NCBI RefSeq assembly: GCF_027943255.1
Contig: NC_072897.1
Location: forward strand, 56,320,406 to 56,384,405
Direction: 5' to 3'
DNA: 64,000 nucleotides
Origin: Anastrepha obliqua
Taxonomy: Eukaryota; Arthropoda; Insecta; Diptera; Tephritidae
In this document: positions 11,139-21,445 of the stretch, in pieces
Numbering within the stretch: position 1 is the stretch's first letter
Layout: each line of letters starts with the position of its first letter
Position numbers and translations under genes: made by a program
The notes under the pieces: generated by a model
Databases searched by the model: none
What the model saw: only the letters and a program-made list of their open reading frames with translations
Told to the model about the DNA's origin: nothing

Positions 11139-12245
11139 CTATAAACTCGGTGTGCTAAATTTCCTTACTTCAAATCTTTCAAATCTCAATTGTACTAAAA
11201 AAGGCTCACAGTAACATTTGCACCTTCTCATTGCATTAACATTCTCTGCTAGTAGACATACTGGTCGGTAAGACTTGAATTCGCCAGGCTTTTTGTTGCC
11301 CTTGGGTAAAAGCACAAGTGTTTGCTTCTTCCAACTCTTTGGGAAAGTGCCTTCATTAAGGCAGATTTGGAAGACTGCTTGAAATGTGTCCGGACGTTTG
11401 GAAATTGCTAATTTCAAGGCTCTATTTGGTATGCCATCTGGGGGAGGAGCTTTGTTAGACTTTATTTTATTACACCGCTTAGAGTTCTTGCTCGGTGACA
11501 CGAGGGATGTCGCCTGCTTCGTATTGTATGCAGGATGGCCAAATGTTTTCAGATCTTTAAGGAAAAAGAGTAGTAACAATTTTGCGCAGCCTAACTGGGC
11601 AAGTAATTTGGGGTGTGTGTACGCTTTTCTCTTTGGATAATACCACCCGGTACGCGGTGCCCCAGGGTTTGATATCAGCTTCCTCGAAAAGCTTCTTGAA
11701 ACTTTCTTGCTTGCTAGTTTTATTGGGTTTTTTAGCACCTGCCTGGCTGATCTAAGATTTTGAACATTTTCAACAAAGTCAGGTCTCCCTCTACTGCGCT
11801 GCATCTTGCGTCTAGCGTGGAGGCATTGAAATCTTAGTGATTATATGTTTTAGTTCCACCAGTAGCATGGGTATATAGTATGTGTTGGTGCATTACTCGC
11901 CTGGGCATGGAGGCATCGCACGTTTCTCTTAATCCTTCCACTAGGAGTTTCGTCCTATTCTCAGCAGAACCAGCAGGGGGTTGAAGTTGCTCAATCATAT
12001 ATGTTAGGGCTTCGCTATCAAGCATCGCGTCCTTCCACTTTGGACCTGTTGGCTTGGGTGCAATTTTAAGCCTCTTTTCATTGATGTCCATTATGATAGC
12101 TTGATGGTCACTGATCGTGTAGCCCTCACTCACCCTCCATTTGATCTTTTGCGCAAGGGAATCATTTGCCAGAGTAATATTTATGACTGACCCCATTCCC
12201 ATCTTACGGCAGGAAGTTGACCCGCTATTTAGAACAGTAATGTGG
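11139..12245 (-). mobile_element. R1-like LINE fragment: EN C-terminus and RT N-terminus
   Basis: The minus-strand frame at 11834-12262 carries the end of a LINE endonuclease (WRVSEGYTISDHQAIIMDI). The frame at 11139-11804 carries the RT start: KCNKIKSNKAPPPDGIPNRA, FQICLNEGTFPKSWKKQTL and VLLPKGNKKPGEFKSYRPVC. The spacing and the 'PNRALKLA..RP..F' string resemble R1-clade elements. The RT stops before the catalytic YADD box and both ends are truncated. It abuts gypsy integrase directly at about 12242. Confidence 0.7.
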
Positions 12246-13049
12246 CCGACATAGCGTGTCACAAATTGATGTTACAAATTGACATCGTAGAACCGTTTAC
12301 TTTATCTGACGGTAAGCGCTACTGCCTCACCGTAATTGATCACTTCACTCGATACCCAGATGCAATAGCAATACCGGACAGCAGGGCCCCGACTGTAGCA
12401 AAAGCCTTGATAGAGAGCTGGATAGCGCGCTTTGGCGATCCAATTGATATAACTTCAGATCTTGGGCGTCAACTCGAATGTTCCTTATTTCAACAACTTT
12501 TACAATGTCTTGGCATAAGCATCTACACACAACTGCTTATCATCCGCAAACCACCGGCATGGTCGAGCGATGGCATCGGACTCTAAAATCGGCAATCTTA
12601 TGTCATAACGTCGAACGATGGACAAGTTTTTTACCGCTTATTTTATTAGGACTTCGGTGTTCATTCAAGATTGACTTTGGCCCATCCCCGCTGAATTAGT
12701 TTTTGGAACAACCTTACGTTTACCATCGGAGTTCTTTATAGATGGCAGCCGACCTACCAGCGAAACGGAATTGGTAACAAGTCTTCGACATGTCATGAGA
12801 AATATTCGCCCAGTTGATACTACTTGGCACAGAAAAGAAAAATCCTTTGTGCTCACTAATCTTAGGACGTGCAATCAAGTTTTCGTTAGAGATCTTTCTG
12901 TTCGACCATCATTAACGCCACTTTGCAAAGGACCATACAAAGTGTTAGAACGTCATCCTAAATACTTCACTGTGAGCATCAACGACAACAAGGTGAACAT
13001 CTCCATTGACCGTTTAAAGCCAGCATTCATTGCCACACCCTGTAACTAG
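12242..13049 (+). pseudogene. Gypsy integrase, catalytic core and C-terminal part
   Basis: The frame reads MLQIDIVEPFTLSDGKRYCL and VIDHFTRYPDAIAIPDS (first catalytic aspartate in 'DIV', where gypsy integrases have D.VGP). It continues with FGDPIDITSDLGRQLECSLF (second aspartate) and, after a frame shift at about 12500, TTAYHPQTTGMVERWHRTLK (catalytic glutamate). Another shift leads to the C-terminal domain (CKGPYKVLERHPKYFTVSIN, IDRLKPAF). This enzyme would insert the cDNA. Frame shifts and a stop (FGPSPLN then stop) make it non-functional. It ends 12 bp before the 3' LTR. Confidence 0.85.
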
Positions 13050-13060
13050 GAGGGGAGTAC

Positions 13061-13293
13061 TGTGGGGACACCACAACTAGATTAAGCTTATTACGTTCTT
13101 AATAATTATCCTTTAATTTATTCATTCTTCATACTTTGAAATGCAACAATGTGTGACTTTTCATTTGCTTTTAACTTCTCACTCTTTTGCTTTGTACTGT
13201 TGAGCTAATAAACTACATAATTTTCGGTCTCGTTCTTTTTGGCTCGAGCCGTACAAGTGAACACATCCTTTTCGCTATTCACTAGCTCCCACA
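13061..13293 (+). repeat. 3' LTR of the gypsy element (233 bp)
   Basis: It begins TGTGGGGACACCAC and ends AGCTCCCACA, so its ends form the inverted pair TGTGGG/CCCACA. It follows the purine tract AGGAGGGGAGTAC. An AATAAACTACATAA stretch near 13207 could serve as a polyadenylation signal. The first ~125 bp are shared with the 5' remnant at 6199. Confidence 0.85.
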
Positions 13294-13600
13294 TATATAT
13301 ATATATAATTGTCGCGTACACCCTCTTTGGGTGTTTGGCCGAGCTCCTCCTCTTAATTTCGGTGTGCGTCTTGATGTTGGTCCACAAATGGAGGGACCTA
13401 CAGTTTAAGCCGACTCCGAACGGCAGATATTTTTATGAGAAGCTTTGTTATGGCAGAAATACACGCGGAGGTTTGCCATTGCTTGCCGAGGGGTGACCGC
13501 TATTAGAAAAATGTTTTTCTTAATTTTGATCTTTCCCCGAGATTCGCACCGACGTTTTCTCTCTGAATTCCGAATGGTAGTCACGCTACGGCGGCCGAAA
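13294..13600 (-). mobile_element. tRNA-derived SINE with (AT)n tail
   Basis: Read on the minus strand, the element starts at the CGGCCGCCGTAGCG side with a tRNA-like head. The B box appears as GGTGCGAATCTCGG (plus 13536-13549). The A-box side seems to have lost about a dozen bases after CCGTAGC. The body contains CAATGGCAAACCTCCGCG and CTCGGCCAAACACCCAAAG, and the 3' end is followed by ATATATAT. It is flanked by GTTTAAGTAT at 13601-13610, and the matching copy is at 6182-6191 because a gypsy element later inserted into the AT tail. SINEs are mobilised by a partner LINE. Confidence 0.75.
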
Positions 13601-14648
13601 GTTTAAGTATTGACTTATATAGAAGAATTTTATTTCCCAGTGATACTGCTGAACTTTGAGCTAGTAGTGGTCTTAACCCAAGTTGCTTCCGTTTTAGGAA
13701 TATGTGGGAGCGCCAAGTAAGTCGACGATCAAAAAGTGCACCTAAGTATTTGGCTTGATCAGTTTGGGGTATTTAGGGTTATTGGAGGGCAAGAGTTTTC
13801 TGCGGAGTGTGAACGTGATTTGCATTGATTTGGTCTCGGCAGCTTTTATTCGCCATCTATTTAGCTTGTATATTTTTGGCCATTATGACAGTATCATCCG
13901 TGTACGTAGCTGTATATGCATTCTCCGTTATTGGTAGATCGGCAGTAAATAGCGTATAAATAGCAGGTCCTGGTTTTACTAAAACCAAACTGAAGTGCTG
14001 GGATGAAATTTTCCTCATCAATTATGGGGCTTAGCCTTTTCAAAAATAGCCCTTTGAATACTTTCGACAGAATAGGCATTAAACTTATTGGCCTGTATGA
14101 GGAAACCATATCCAGGGGCTTTCCAGGTTTTGGTATGAGCATAATTTGTGCTACTCTCCCCTGAATTTGAAAAAATTCTTTGTGGATCATCGCATTAAAT
14201 ATATATGTAAAGATTTGTCTCCGCAAGTATGTAGCACTTTCAGAACTTTACCTGTTATGAGGTCTTAACCTGTTGCCTTGTTTGCCTTAGTGGTTTTTTT
14301 GATTGTGGCTTCAATTTCTTTCCACGTAAAAGGAGGCACCTAAAAGTCCCTTTGAAATGGGGTTGAAAGAAATTCGTATATTTTATTGTTACCTTCTAGA
14401 TCTTTACTCGGAAAGGATTCGAAGACTTTTGCAATATGTTTGGAGAATTCAGACGATTTTGCCTTGTCGGCTTTTGCCCACCCATTGCTAGGTTTTTATT
14501 GGTACAATGTATGAAACTGTTGCGATTTGTTTCTGGTTGCCCTCCATAGTGAATGGTCAGAAGCTGCAGTAGGTGACGAGCCAGATAAATATTCGTCCAT
14601 TTCAGCATTTCTCTCCTCTCTCAGTGCAACTTTCCATTGCTTAGTAAT
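13601..14648 (-). pseudogene. Jockey linker and RT segment, disrupted
   Basis: From right to left: the EN/RT linker (QWKVALREERNAEMDEYLSG), RT start (FTWKEIEATIKKTTKANKAT), RT core (RVAQIMLIPKPGKPLDMVS, SYRPISLMPILSKVFKGLFL, IPALQFGFSKTRT). A decayed metal-binding region near 13880-13900 follows, then YLGVHFDRRLTWRSHIF and KILLYKSILK at the left end. These are standard Jockey RT landmarks. Multiple stops and frame shifts are present. The right end is cut by the copia insertion at the GTAAT duplication, and the left end by the SINE. Confidence 0.8.
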
Positions 14649-14852
14649 TAATAAAAGCGGTCTTTCTCGTTTTAAGTCTACTTGAGCAATGACAATTCGC
14701 TTTATTCATAGAATTCATATTAACGTATGCTTTATGTTACTAAAGCAGGTATGTTATTATTACATGTTTCCTTATTCTAGTATTTTCCAACATATGCTAC
14801 TGAAGCAGGTATGTTATTATTACATGTTTGCTTATTCTAGTATATTTCAACA
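14649..14852 (-). repeat. copia 3' LTR
   Basis: It is 204 bp long; on the minus strand it begins TGTTGAAATATACTAG and ends GCTTTTATTA. It contains an internal near-duplication: the string GGTATGTTATTATTACATGT occurs twice, about 61 bp apart, each followed by a TATTCTAGTAT-like string. Confidence 0.92.
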
Positions 14853-15009
14853 CTTCCCCTGAATGAGCAACCACATAATCCAAAAACAAGAAATTACTTT
14901 TCAATAGTTACTTTGAATGAACAATCATAAACTAAATATAAGTTTGCAAGTCACTAGAATTCAAGGTATTAAAAAAAACATAGCAAAAATTTACACATCA
15001 TACATAAAT

Positions 15010-16524
15010 TCAATTTACTCCAAGACTTTTTACTAAATTTTCATGTTTTACAATAACAAGAGATTTCGTCAGGATATCAGCAAACATTTCATTTGTAGGA
15101 CAATAAATAAGTTTTACATCCCCACTTTTAATCTTTTCTTTTACAAATTTGCATTTTATGTCTACATGTTTTGTCCTATTAGAATATGCGTTATTACTTG
15201 CTACATGAATAGCACTTTTGTTGTCACTATATAAAATCATCGTCTTAGATACTCTTCTGGATAACTCTGCTTCTAATCGCTTAAGCCAAAGTGATTCCTA
15301 AATCGCAGCAACAATTGACATGTACTCGGCTTCTGTAGATGATAGTGCAATAGTCTTCTGCCGCTTTGTAGCCTATGAAATTGCCCCATTCTGACACAAA
15401 AAAACATAACCCGTGGTAGATCTTCTATCATCAACATTGCTCGCCCAATCAGCATCGCAGTATCCAGTAAGCGCGTCTCCATTTTTCTTATATACGATAC
15501 CTTTATTTATAGTGCCCTTTACGTAACGTAGCACTCGCTTAACAGCTTCCCAGTGTACTTTACCAGGATTCTGACTGAATCTGCTTAACATATTTACAGC
15601 GAAACAAATATCAGGTCTGGTAACCTGAGCTATGAAAAGTAATGCACCAACTGCTTCCATGTACGGTACATTCGCCATATATTTTTTCTCGACATCATCT
15701 TTTGCACACATATCCAGTGGTAACTTTTGATTCGGGTCAGCAGGAGTTTTTACTGGATTACAATCGAGCATACGAAATCGTCTCAGAATATTTTCAATAT
15801 ACTGCGATTGGTCGATTTTTATGTCACCATTCACTTTATTTCTCGTTACACGCATGCCCAAAACTGATGATACTTCGCCAATGCCTTTCATCTTAAAGCC
15901 CTTCTTTAACTTTGCTTTAGTTTTGTTTAGCATTCGCACATCATTTGTAAATAATAACACATCATCAACGTATATTGCAACGATCATTATTTGACTCTCC
16001 TCTATTCTGAAATATATACATTGATCAACGTCGCTTCTTGTAAGTCCAATATCAACTAAGACATTATTAAGAGTTTCGTTCCATATTCTGCTTGATTGTT
16101 TGAGACCATAAATTGATTTCAAGAGTCTACATACCTTGCGAGTACCGTCTTCAAACTTACATGGTTGTACCATATAGACCTCTTCTTCAAGTTTTCCGTT
16201 TAAAAATGCGGTGACAGCATCCATTTGGTGTATCATCAACCCATAGTTCGCAGCTAAAGCTAGTAGGAAACGAATCGATGTGTACCTGACTACCGGTGAA
16301 AACGTTTCTTCATAGTCAATGTCCTTCTTTTGACTATAACCTTTGGCGACTAATCTGGCTTTGCGGCATACCACTTCACCATCAGCATTTATTTTTGTCT
16401 TGAAAACCCATTTGGATGAAATTGCCTTTTTGCCGGCTGGCAAATCCGTTAATTCAAATGTTTTATTTAACAATAAGGAATCATACTCTTTCCTCATTGC
16501 TAGTTTCCACTCGTCAGCATGCAC
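15010..16524 (-). pseudogene. copia reverse transcriptase and RNase H, with premature stops
   Basis: The RT domain spans 15373-16524 (SKWVFKTKINADGEVVCRKA, MDAVTAFLNGKLEEEVYM and the catalytic YVDDVLLF). RNase H follows (GYCDADWASNVDDRRSTTGY near the end, then SSTEAEYMSIVAA and LYSDNKSAIHVASNNAYS at 15010-15330). Two in-frame stops interrupt it: TAG where ISW is expected, near 15373, and TAG in place of a Gln codon, near 15300. This enzyme pair makes the cDNA. The last ORF ends ADILTKSL, the usual copia C-terminus. Confidence 0.9.
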
Positions 16525-17639
16525 AGATGATAATGCTGCTCCGGAGTATCAGGATCTTCAGTAATTTCCATTTCTTCAACATCACATGCAAAATTCGCTT
16601 GTTTATTTCTGGTGGAACATCGAAGTTCTAATTCTGCTATGGTGACATCTTCTTCAGGAGTATACGTAATATCATTCGCATCATCATAATCACTGATTTC
16701 ATTATCAGTCTTCGTTTCATCTGACTCATTTTCAGCTTCAATTTCTTCTATATTATCTTCATCCTCGTCCACTTCTATAATTGACAATTCTAAGTCTTCT
16801 TCCCTTCCTGAATTGTCTATTTTGTTTTCATTTATAACAACATTTGGGAATGATGAAGCATTTTTTTCTTTATTCAAACACCCTTTCTCATTTTCGAAAA
16901 AAATAACATTTCGGCTTATTATTATTTTACTCGTTGCTATGTCAAGTAAACGATATGCTTTTGATTCTTGACTATAACCCAACATTATACATTCAATCGA
17001 TTTAGCATCTAATTTCAATCTTTTCTCCTTAGGCACGTGAACCATCGCCTTGCAGCAAAATACTTTAAGATACTTCAAATTTGGCTTTCGTTTTGTCCAA
17101 ATTTCTTCAGGACTTTTATTATTTTTTCTACATGGGATACGATTTAACAAATACGCAGCAGTATCAACTGCCTCTGCCCAAAAACTTTTATTTAACCCAG
17201 CATCAAATAGCATACAACGAACTTTTTCAGAAATAGTGCGATTCATTCGCTCAGCTACTCCGTTTTGTTCTGGTGTGTATGGAGAAGTCTTTTGATGAAG
17301 AATACCGTGCTGAGACATATATTTTTGAAACATATTGTTCACGTATTCTTTCCCATTGTTAGTTCTTAGCATTTTGATTTGTTTACCAGTTTGTTTTTCA
17401 GCCAAATTCTTGAATTTTAAAAATTGATCAAATATTTCTGACTTTTTCTTAATTGGGAACGCGAAAATTTTCCGCGTATAGTCATCGATGAAAGTTAACA
17501 AATATCGTGCACCCGAGTACGATTCAACTTCCAATGGTCCCATTACATCCGAGTGAATAAGCTCCAATAATTCACTAGCGCGATGACCACTTTTAGGGAA
17601 CGCAAACGCGTTTGTTTCCCTTTTACACATACAATGCAT
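16500..17639 (-). pseudogene. copia integrase core with a lost catalytic aspartate
   Basis: LELIHSDVMGPLEVES holds the first catalytic aspartate. TFIDDYTRKIFAFPIKKKSE follows. The second catalytic site reads MLRTNNGKEY where the family has 'R.DNG.EY', so aspartate is replaced by asparagine. The glutamate region (TSPYTPEQNGVAERMNRTI) is intact. The C-terminal part has PSEEIW-like and VPKEKRLKLDAKSIECIML strings, then a long acidic linker to RT. The Asp-to-Asn change alone should abolish strand transfer. The frame shifts into the RT frame at 16500-16524. Confidence 0.88.
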
Positions 17640-18412
17640 TTCTTATCGGTGATGTTTTTTACATTTTCTAAGCCTTTCGACGAATTTTTAACTGCAATTA
17701 AGTTTTCACGGCTTATATGGCCTAACCTTCTATGCCACAGTGCAAAGTCATCAATATATTTACATAGCATTGTACTTTCTTGGTTAATTTTACAATTTAA
17801 TTGATATAAGCCATTAACCAAATTCGCGTTTGCTATCAATTTATTTTCGTCGTAAAAAATCTTGCACACATCATTTTCGAACAATACTTTATTTCCTCTC
17901 TTTGCCATTTCACTCACTGACAATAGGTTTGCACAAATATTTGGTACATAATCTATATTATGTATAGTGACGTTGTTTTTGTTAGGCATAATCACATTAG
18001 CGGTACCTGTGTATTCAACTTTCAATTTGCCATTGTTTGCAAGTGAAATTTCTTTATCGCTCTTTCGCATATTAACTAATATGTTTTTGTTATTAGTTAA
18101 ATGCACAGATGCGCCTGAGTCAATGTACCAATTACTGTTTGTATTTGAACGGTACTTTTCATTGTCTGCAAAGAGAGATGCAAGAAATCCGCTACCATTA
18201 GTATTGTTGTTCTTGTTAGTACTTACGTGCGTTTTTTTATTTGGACAGTTACGACTTATGTGACCAAATAAATTACAAGAATAACAGCGAATCTTTTTCT
18301 TGTTGTTGGTTTTTTTCACATGCATTACATTATTTTCCGTATGCATGTCAAATTTAATATCTTGTAACATCAAATTTTTAACGACGTCGACGCTCAGCTG
18401 CATTTTGGAATT
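17543..18412 (-). pseudogene. copia gag zinc knuckle, protease and integrase N-terminus
   Basis: In order: a CCHC zinc knuckle (CYSCNLFGHISRNC) near residue 40; the aspartic protease active site (NWYIDSGASVHLTNNK) near residue 92; and the pre-integrase HHCC zinc finger (LWHRRLGHISRENL followed by CIVCVKGKQ). The frame is lost just after the zinc finger near 17600. These parts mature gag-pol and help integrase bind DNA ends. Apart from the frame shifts at both ends, the motifs are intact. Confidence 0.9.
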
Positions 18413-18895
18413 TTATACAGCTAAAACAAGCGCCCTATATTCATTTGGCAATCCAGCCAACATTAATGATGCGACAATTTCGTCACCTATCTGCAACCCA
18501 GCATTATTCACCTTCAATGCCGTCATTACCATTGCGTTGATATAATTCTGCGTAGACTCGAAATCCTCCAACTTTATGTGAACAAGTTGTTTCAGCAATT
18601 CCACTTTTCTCGTCAACCCGGTATCCTCATAAGCAGCAACCAAAGCATCCCACGCTTCCTTTGCAGTTGTTGCTGTTGCAATATGGGAAAAATTGCACGA
18701 TTCGATCATCATGGTGATCTCCGCCAAAGCTTGCTGATCCCTTTCAATCTCCGCTGCCGTCGCATTGGCACCTAGACTTTGTTCGACCGGCTTCCAGCAC
18801 TTCTTGATGATTAAATAAGATTTCGCCAGCCGCTTCCAGGTGTCGAAATTTTCTCGACCACGCAGCTTTTCAAAAACTAAAGCTGGTGAAACCAT
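18413..18895 (-). pseudogene. copia gag, N-terminal part
   Basis: From MVSPALVFEKLRGRENFDTW the frame encodes a copia-type capsid (UBN2-like). Landmarks are YLIIKKCWKPVEQSL, TTAKEAWDALVAAYEDTGL and ESTQNYINAMVMTALKVNNA. Gag packages element RNA into virus-like particles. It ends at a stop after RALVLAV, where a one-base shift moves the rest of gag to the next frame. Otherwise it is undamaged, which fits the low LTR divergence. Confidence 0.85.
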
Positions 18896-19010
18896 TTTAT
18901 TTAATTTCGTTGCCAAGAGATTAAAAAAAAACAAAACGCACAAGACTCTAATAAAAGTATTATTAACTTAAAAACGCTTATTTTTTCCGTGTATAATTTT
19001 CGCGTGTCAA

Positions 19011-19023
19011 GTCGCCCATAACC
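19011..19023 (-). promoter_or_regulatory. copia primer binding site (initiator tRNA-Met half-molecule type)
   Basis: Directly inside the 5' LTR the minus strand reads GGTTATGGGCGAC. Drosophila copia has GGTTATGGGCCC at this place, complementary to an internal part of the initiator tRNA-Met. This supports a true copia lineage rather than a generic Ty1/copia element. Confidence 0.75.
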
Positions 19024-19227
19024 TAATAAAAGCGGTCTTTCTCGTTTTAAGTCTACTTGAGCAATGACAATTCGCTTTATTCATAGAGTTCATATTAACG
19101 TATGCTTTATGTTACTAAAGCAGCTATGTTATTATTACATGTTTCCTTATTCTAGTATTTTCCAACATATGCTACTAAAGCAGGTATGTTATTATTACAT
19201 GTTTGCTTATTCTAGTATATTTCAACA
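19024..19227 (-). repeat. copia 5' LTR
   Basis: It is 204 bp long and identical to the 3' LTR except at three positions (GAGTTCAT versus GAATTCAT, GCAGCTATG versus GCAGGTATG, ACTAAAGC versus ACTGAAGC). It carries the same internal duplication. The target duplication GTAAT follows at 19228. Confidence 0.92.
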
Positions 19228-19790
19228 GTAATTTTATTAAGTTTTCTTTTGTTAAGCTTTTTCCTGTTTGTTTGCCAGATATGTCTCAATAGATTGCTAC
19301 TGTATATGTGGGTTTTGAAAATTTTCGTGAACCACATGTGCGATAGTACTTTTCACGATAATTGCCGAGCCACCTCTTGCAGTTCCTATAGGGTTGTTTG
19401 CAGTGTAGATGTTATACTTTACTATTTTAAAGTAACTTTTCTCAGTAAAGTGAAATATTAACATAATACATATCAATATTTTTGTCTGTTAGAAATATTT
19501 CAATTTTATGCCTGTGCTGGATAAGTCCATTGGCATTCTATATTGCTAGTTGTATTTACTAATTTTGTAATGTTCGAGAGCACAGTTGTCAAAAAGTTGA
19601 GTATGGTGCTCATTTGTTCGACTAGGGTTTTCATCATGGATTTTAGTTCGACAATTTCGTTTTTCTGCTCGTCCGAAGAGATATTTCATACAGCTGGTTG
19701 TGGTGGTTGTAGAATGGGAATATTGGTTTTTAGGACACTCGCATAGGACGGCTAATTTACAGGGTTCGGCACTCATTTAGTTTGGAAAAT
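19228..19790 (-). pseudogene. Jockey ORF1 C-terminus and endonuclease N-terminus
   Basis: At 19546-19776 a minus frame reads SYASVLKTNIPILQPPQP and then VELKSMMKTLVEQMSTILNF. This is the Jockey gag C-terminal coiled region. At 19240-19470 the endonuclease reads YNIYTANNPIGTARGGSAII and VKSTIAHVVHENFQ, matching the conserved 'H..GTARGGSA' region of Jockey EN. Stops interrupt both. The segment joins ORF1 at 21446 on one side, and is cut at GTAAT by copia on the other. Confidence 0.8.
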
Positions 19791-20602
19791 TACTTTTATT
19801 CAATTCAAGGTAAAAAATGTGTGAAAATCATACAAAATTAAGAATCAATTTACTTTTGCTCGATATTACCATCTTTTGCCTTGACGATGGCCTTCAGACG
19901 GTCCAAAAGCGAATCGCAAGCTGCCCGAATGTGACTTACAGGTATTTTGGTTCCCTTGCGGACAATAGTTTTTTTCAGCGCTTCGAGACTGGTGAATCGT
20001 TTATTTCGGACCTTGCTCTTCAAAATGGATCAAAGAGAATAGTCCTTCGGATTAGCGTCTGGTGAATTTGAGCGCTATTGTGTGTACATTATGAAGTTCG
20101 AAGCGTTGTTTTTTAGCCATTCTTAGTTCACTCGAGCTTTGTGAGACGGTGCCGGGTCCTGTTGAAACGTCCATAGTCTGCCACCGAAATGTTGGTGTGC
20201 CCATGGCTTCAAAGTAACTTCCAGAATACTTTCTCGATAATATTTCGTATTCACTTTCACGCCAGGCTCGATTGGAGAGCGCCTATTTGCGGTTACAGCG
20301 GCCCAAACCAGTACCTGTGGCGGTTGCTGCTTCCTGGTGGCCATACGATTACTCAAATTCTCGTATGAACGGTCGGTCAAATAAACCCTATCGTTTTGGG
20401 AGTTTACGAATTGCACAATTTCCTCGTCAGAAACCACAATGTTCGGAAATTTACCGCTTTCGGCCAACCGAAGCATTTCCTTCGATCTCTCAAGTCTGAC
20501 TAGTTGCTGCTTTTGTGTGCCTGCGCCTTTTGGATCTTCTAAGGCTTGACTATGAGATTATTTTTCAGTATGCGGTGGATGCTACGGTCAGATACTTTCA
20601 GT
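19791..20602 (-). mobile_element. Tc1/mariner transposase remnant
   Basis: The best frame (20123-20476) has FPNIVVSDEEIVQFVNSQND (first catalytic aspartate region), PPQVLVWAAVTANRRSPI and LWTFQQDPAPSHKARVN (second aspartate). Further on, frames shift to SPDANPKDYSL-like and RAACDSLLDRLKAIVKAKDG, the third aspartate and the C-terminus. Upstream, LKVSDRSIHRILKN near 20540-20590 is the helix-turn-helix. The N-terminus is cut where the LOA fragment begins. No terminal repeat is obvious on the left. The copy is dead. Confidence 0.78.
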
Positions 20603-21445
20603 TCCGTTAACTTTGCTCTTGAAATGCATGCATCTATGTTTCAAGCGGAGGTGTATGTTGTTCAAGAAGCTATGAACTTTGTTGTGGGAAAGAGATGGGG
20701 AGGCAGATCTATATGTGTCTGCAGCGACAACCAAGCAGCGCTCATGGCCCTAGACAGCCCCCCAACCACATCAGGGGTAGTCGAGTCCCGTAAATCCAGG
20801 CTGAACTATGCCGGTAGACATAATAGTCTAATGCTAACATGGGTCGCGGGACATGTGGTTATCGTGGGTAACGAGACCTCTGACTCCTTAGCTAGGATGG
20901 GCTCTGAGAGCAACTTCTTTGGCCCAGAGCCCGTTTTGCCACTCCCTTCTGCATCCATCAAAGTCACGGTTAGCAAATGGGTTACTACAACCCACAAGCG
21001 AGCTTGGCAGGCTGAGAGAGGCTGCAGATGGACTAAACTGATGTTACCTGTCACTTCCGATCGACTGTCATAGATCCTCCTGTCATTAAGCAGAAGGGAG
21101 TGCAGACAGCTGGTTGGACTGATGACGGGTCACTTTCTGTGGGCGAAGTACATGGAAAGGTTGGGCATCTCAGACAGTGTACTCTGCCCAGCTTGTGAAG
21201 AGGAGGATGAAACGGCGGACCACTTCCTGTGCGTCTGCCCCGTCTTCAAGTTAAAGGTATTTGGCACTGATGTGATAAGAAGCGACCACCTTGGCTCCCT
21301 CGCACCACAATATCTACTCAGATTTCTTCAGAGGTCGAGTAGATTTAAAGAAAATTAAAATGGAATCCAGGTGTAGTACAATGGACCTAGATAATGTCTG
21401 AGTGGCGTACTTGCTAGTTGTCCCGACAAAAGAAAAAAAAAGTGC
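20603..21445 (+). mobile_element. LOA-like LINE, 5'-truncated copy: RNase H and 3' end
   Basis: The plus-strand frame carries ALEMHASMFQAEVYVVQEAM, CVCSDNQAALMALDSPPTT (RNase H), WVAGHVVIVGNETSDSLARM and a C-terminal cysteine cluster (CPACEEEDETADHFLCVC). It then has the 3' UTR and an A-rich end (CCCGACAAAAGAAAAAAAAA). The sequence closely matches the larger element at 33945-37920 (opposite strand), including the 3' terminus, so both belong to one family. A stop separates the two halves of the C-terminal region. Severe 5' truncation is typical of LINE insertions. Confidence 0.85.

Larger units (their letters stand above)
6199..13293 (+). mobile_element. Gypsy-type LTR retrotransposon, gutted by later insertions and deletions
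   Basis: The two ends share an LTR beginning TGTGGGG and the 3' copy ends CCCACA, giving short inverted termini. Between them lie gag (about 6360-7140), a retropepsin (7155-7613), a scrap of RT (7640-7915) and the end of integrase (12242-13049), all on the plus strand. The polypurine tract AGGAGGGGAGTAC abuts the 3' LTR. The middle (about 7950-12240) has been replaced by tandem repeats, RTE, mariner and R1-like DNA. Both outer ends lie in TATATA runs, so a TATA-type target duplication is likely but cannot be proven. The element sits in the AT tail of a SINE. Confidence 0.85.
14649..19227 (-). mobile_element. copia-type LTR retrotransposon, complete in structure, inactive
   Basis: Two 204-bp LTRs (14649-14852 and 19024-19227) bound gag, protease, integrase, RT and RNase H in copia order on the minus strand. 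A perfect 5-bp target duplication GTAAT flanks it (14644-14648 and 19228-19232). The primer binding site (minus strand GGTTATGGGCGAC after the 5' LTR) matches the internal initiator-tRNA-Met type used by Drosophila copia. A purine tract (AGGGGAAG) precedes the 3' LTR. The LTRs differ at 3 of 204 sites by my count. Frame shifts and stops in the coding region show it cannot move by itself. Confidence 0.93.

Noticed and set aside
19791..21445. Mariner and LOA fragment as one fused element
   Set aside because: They are on opposite strands, of unrelated classes, and each has siblings elsewhere; the abrupt junction at about 20603 is best seen as insertion or deletion.
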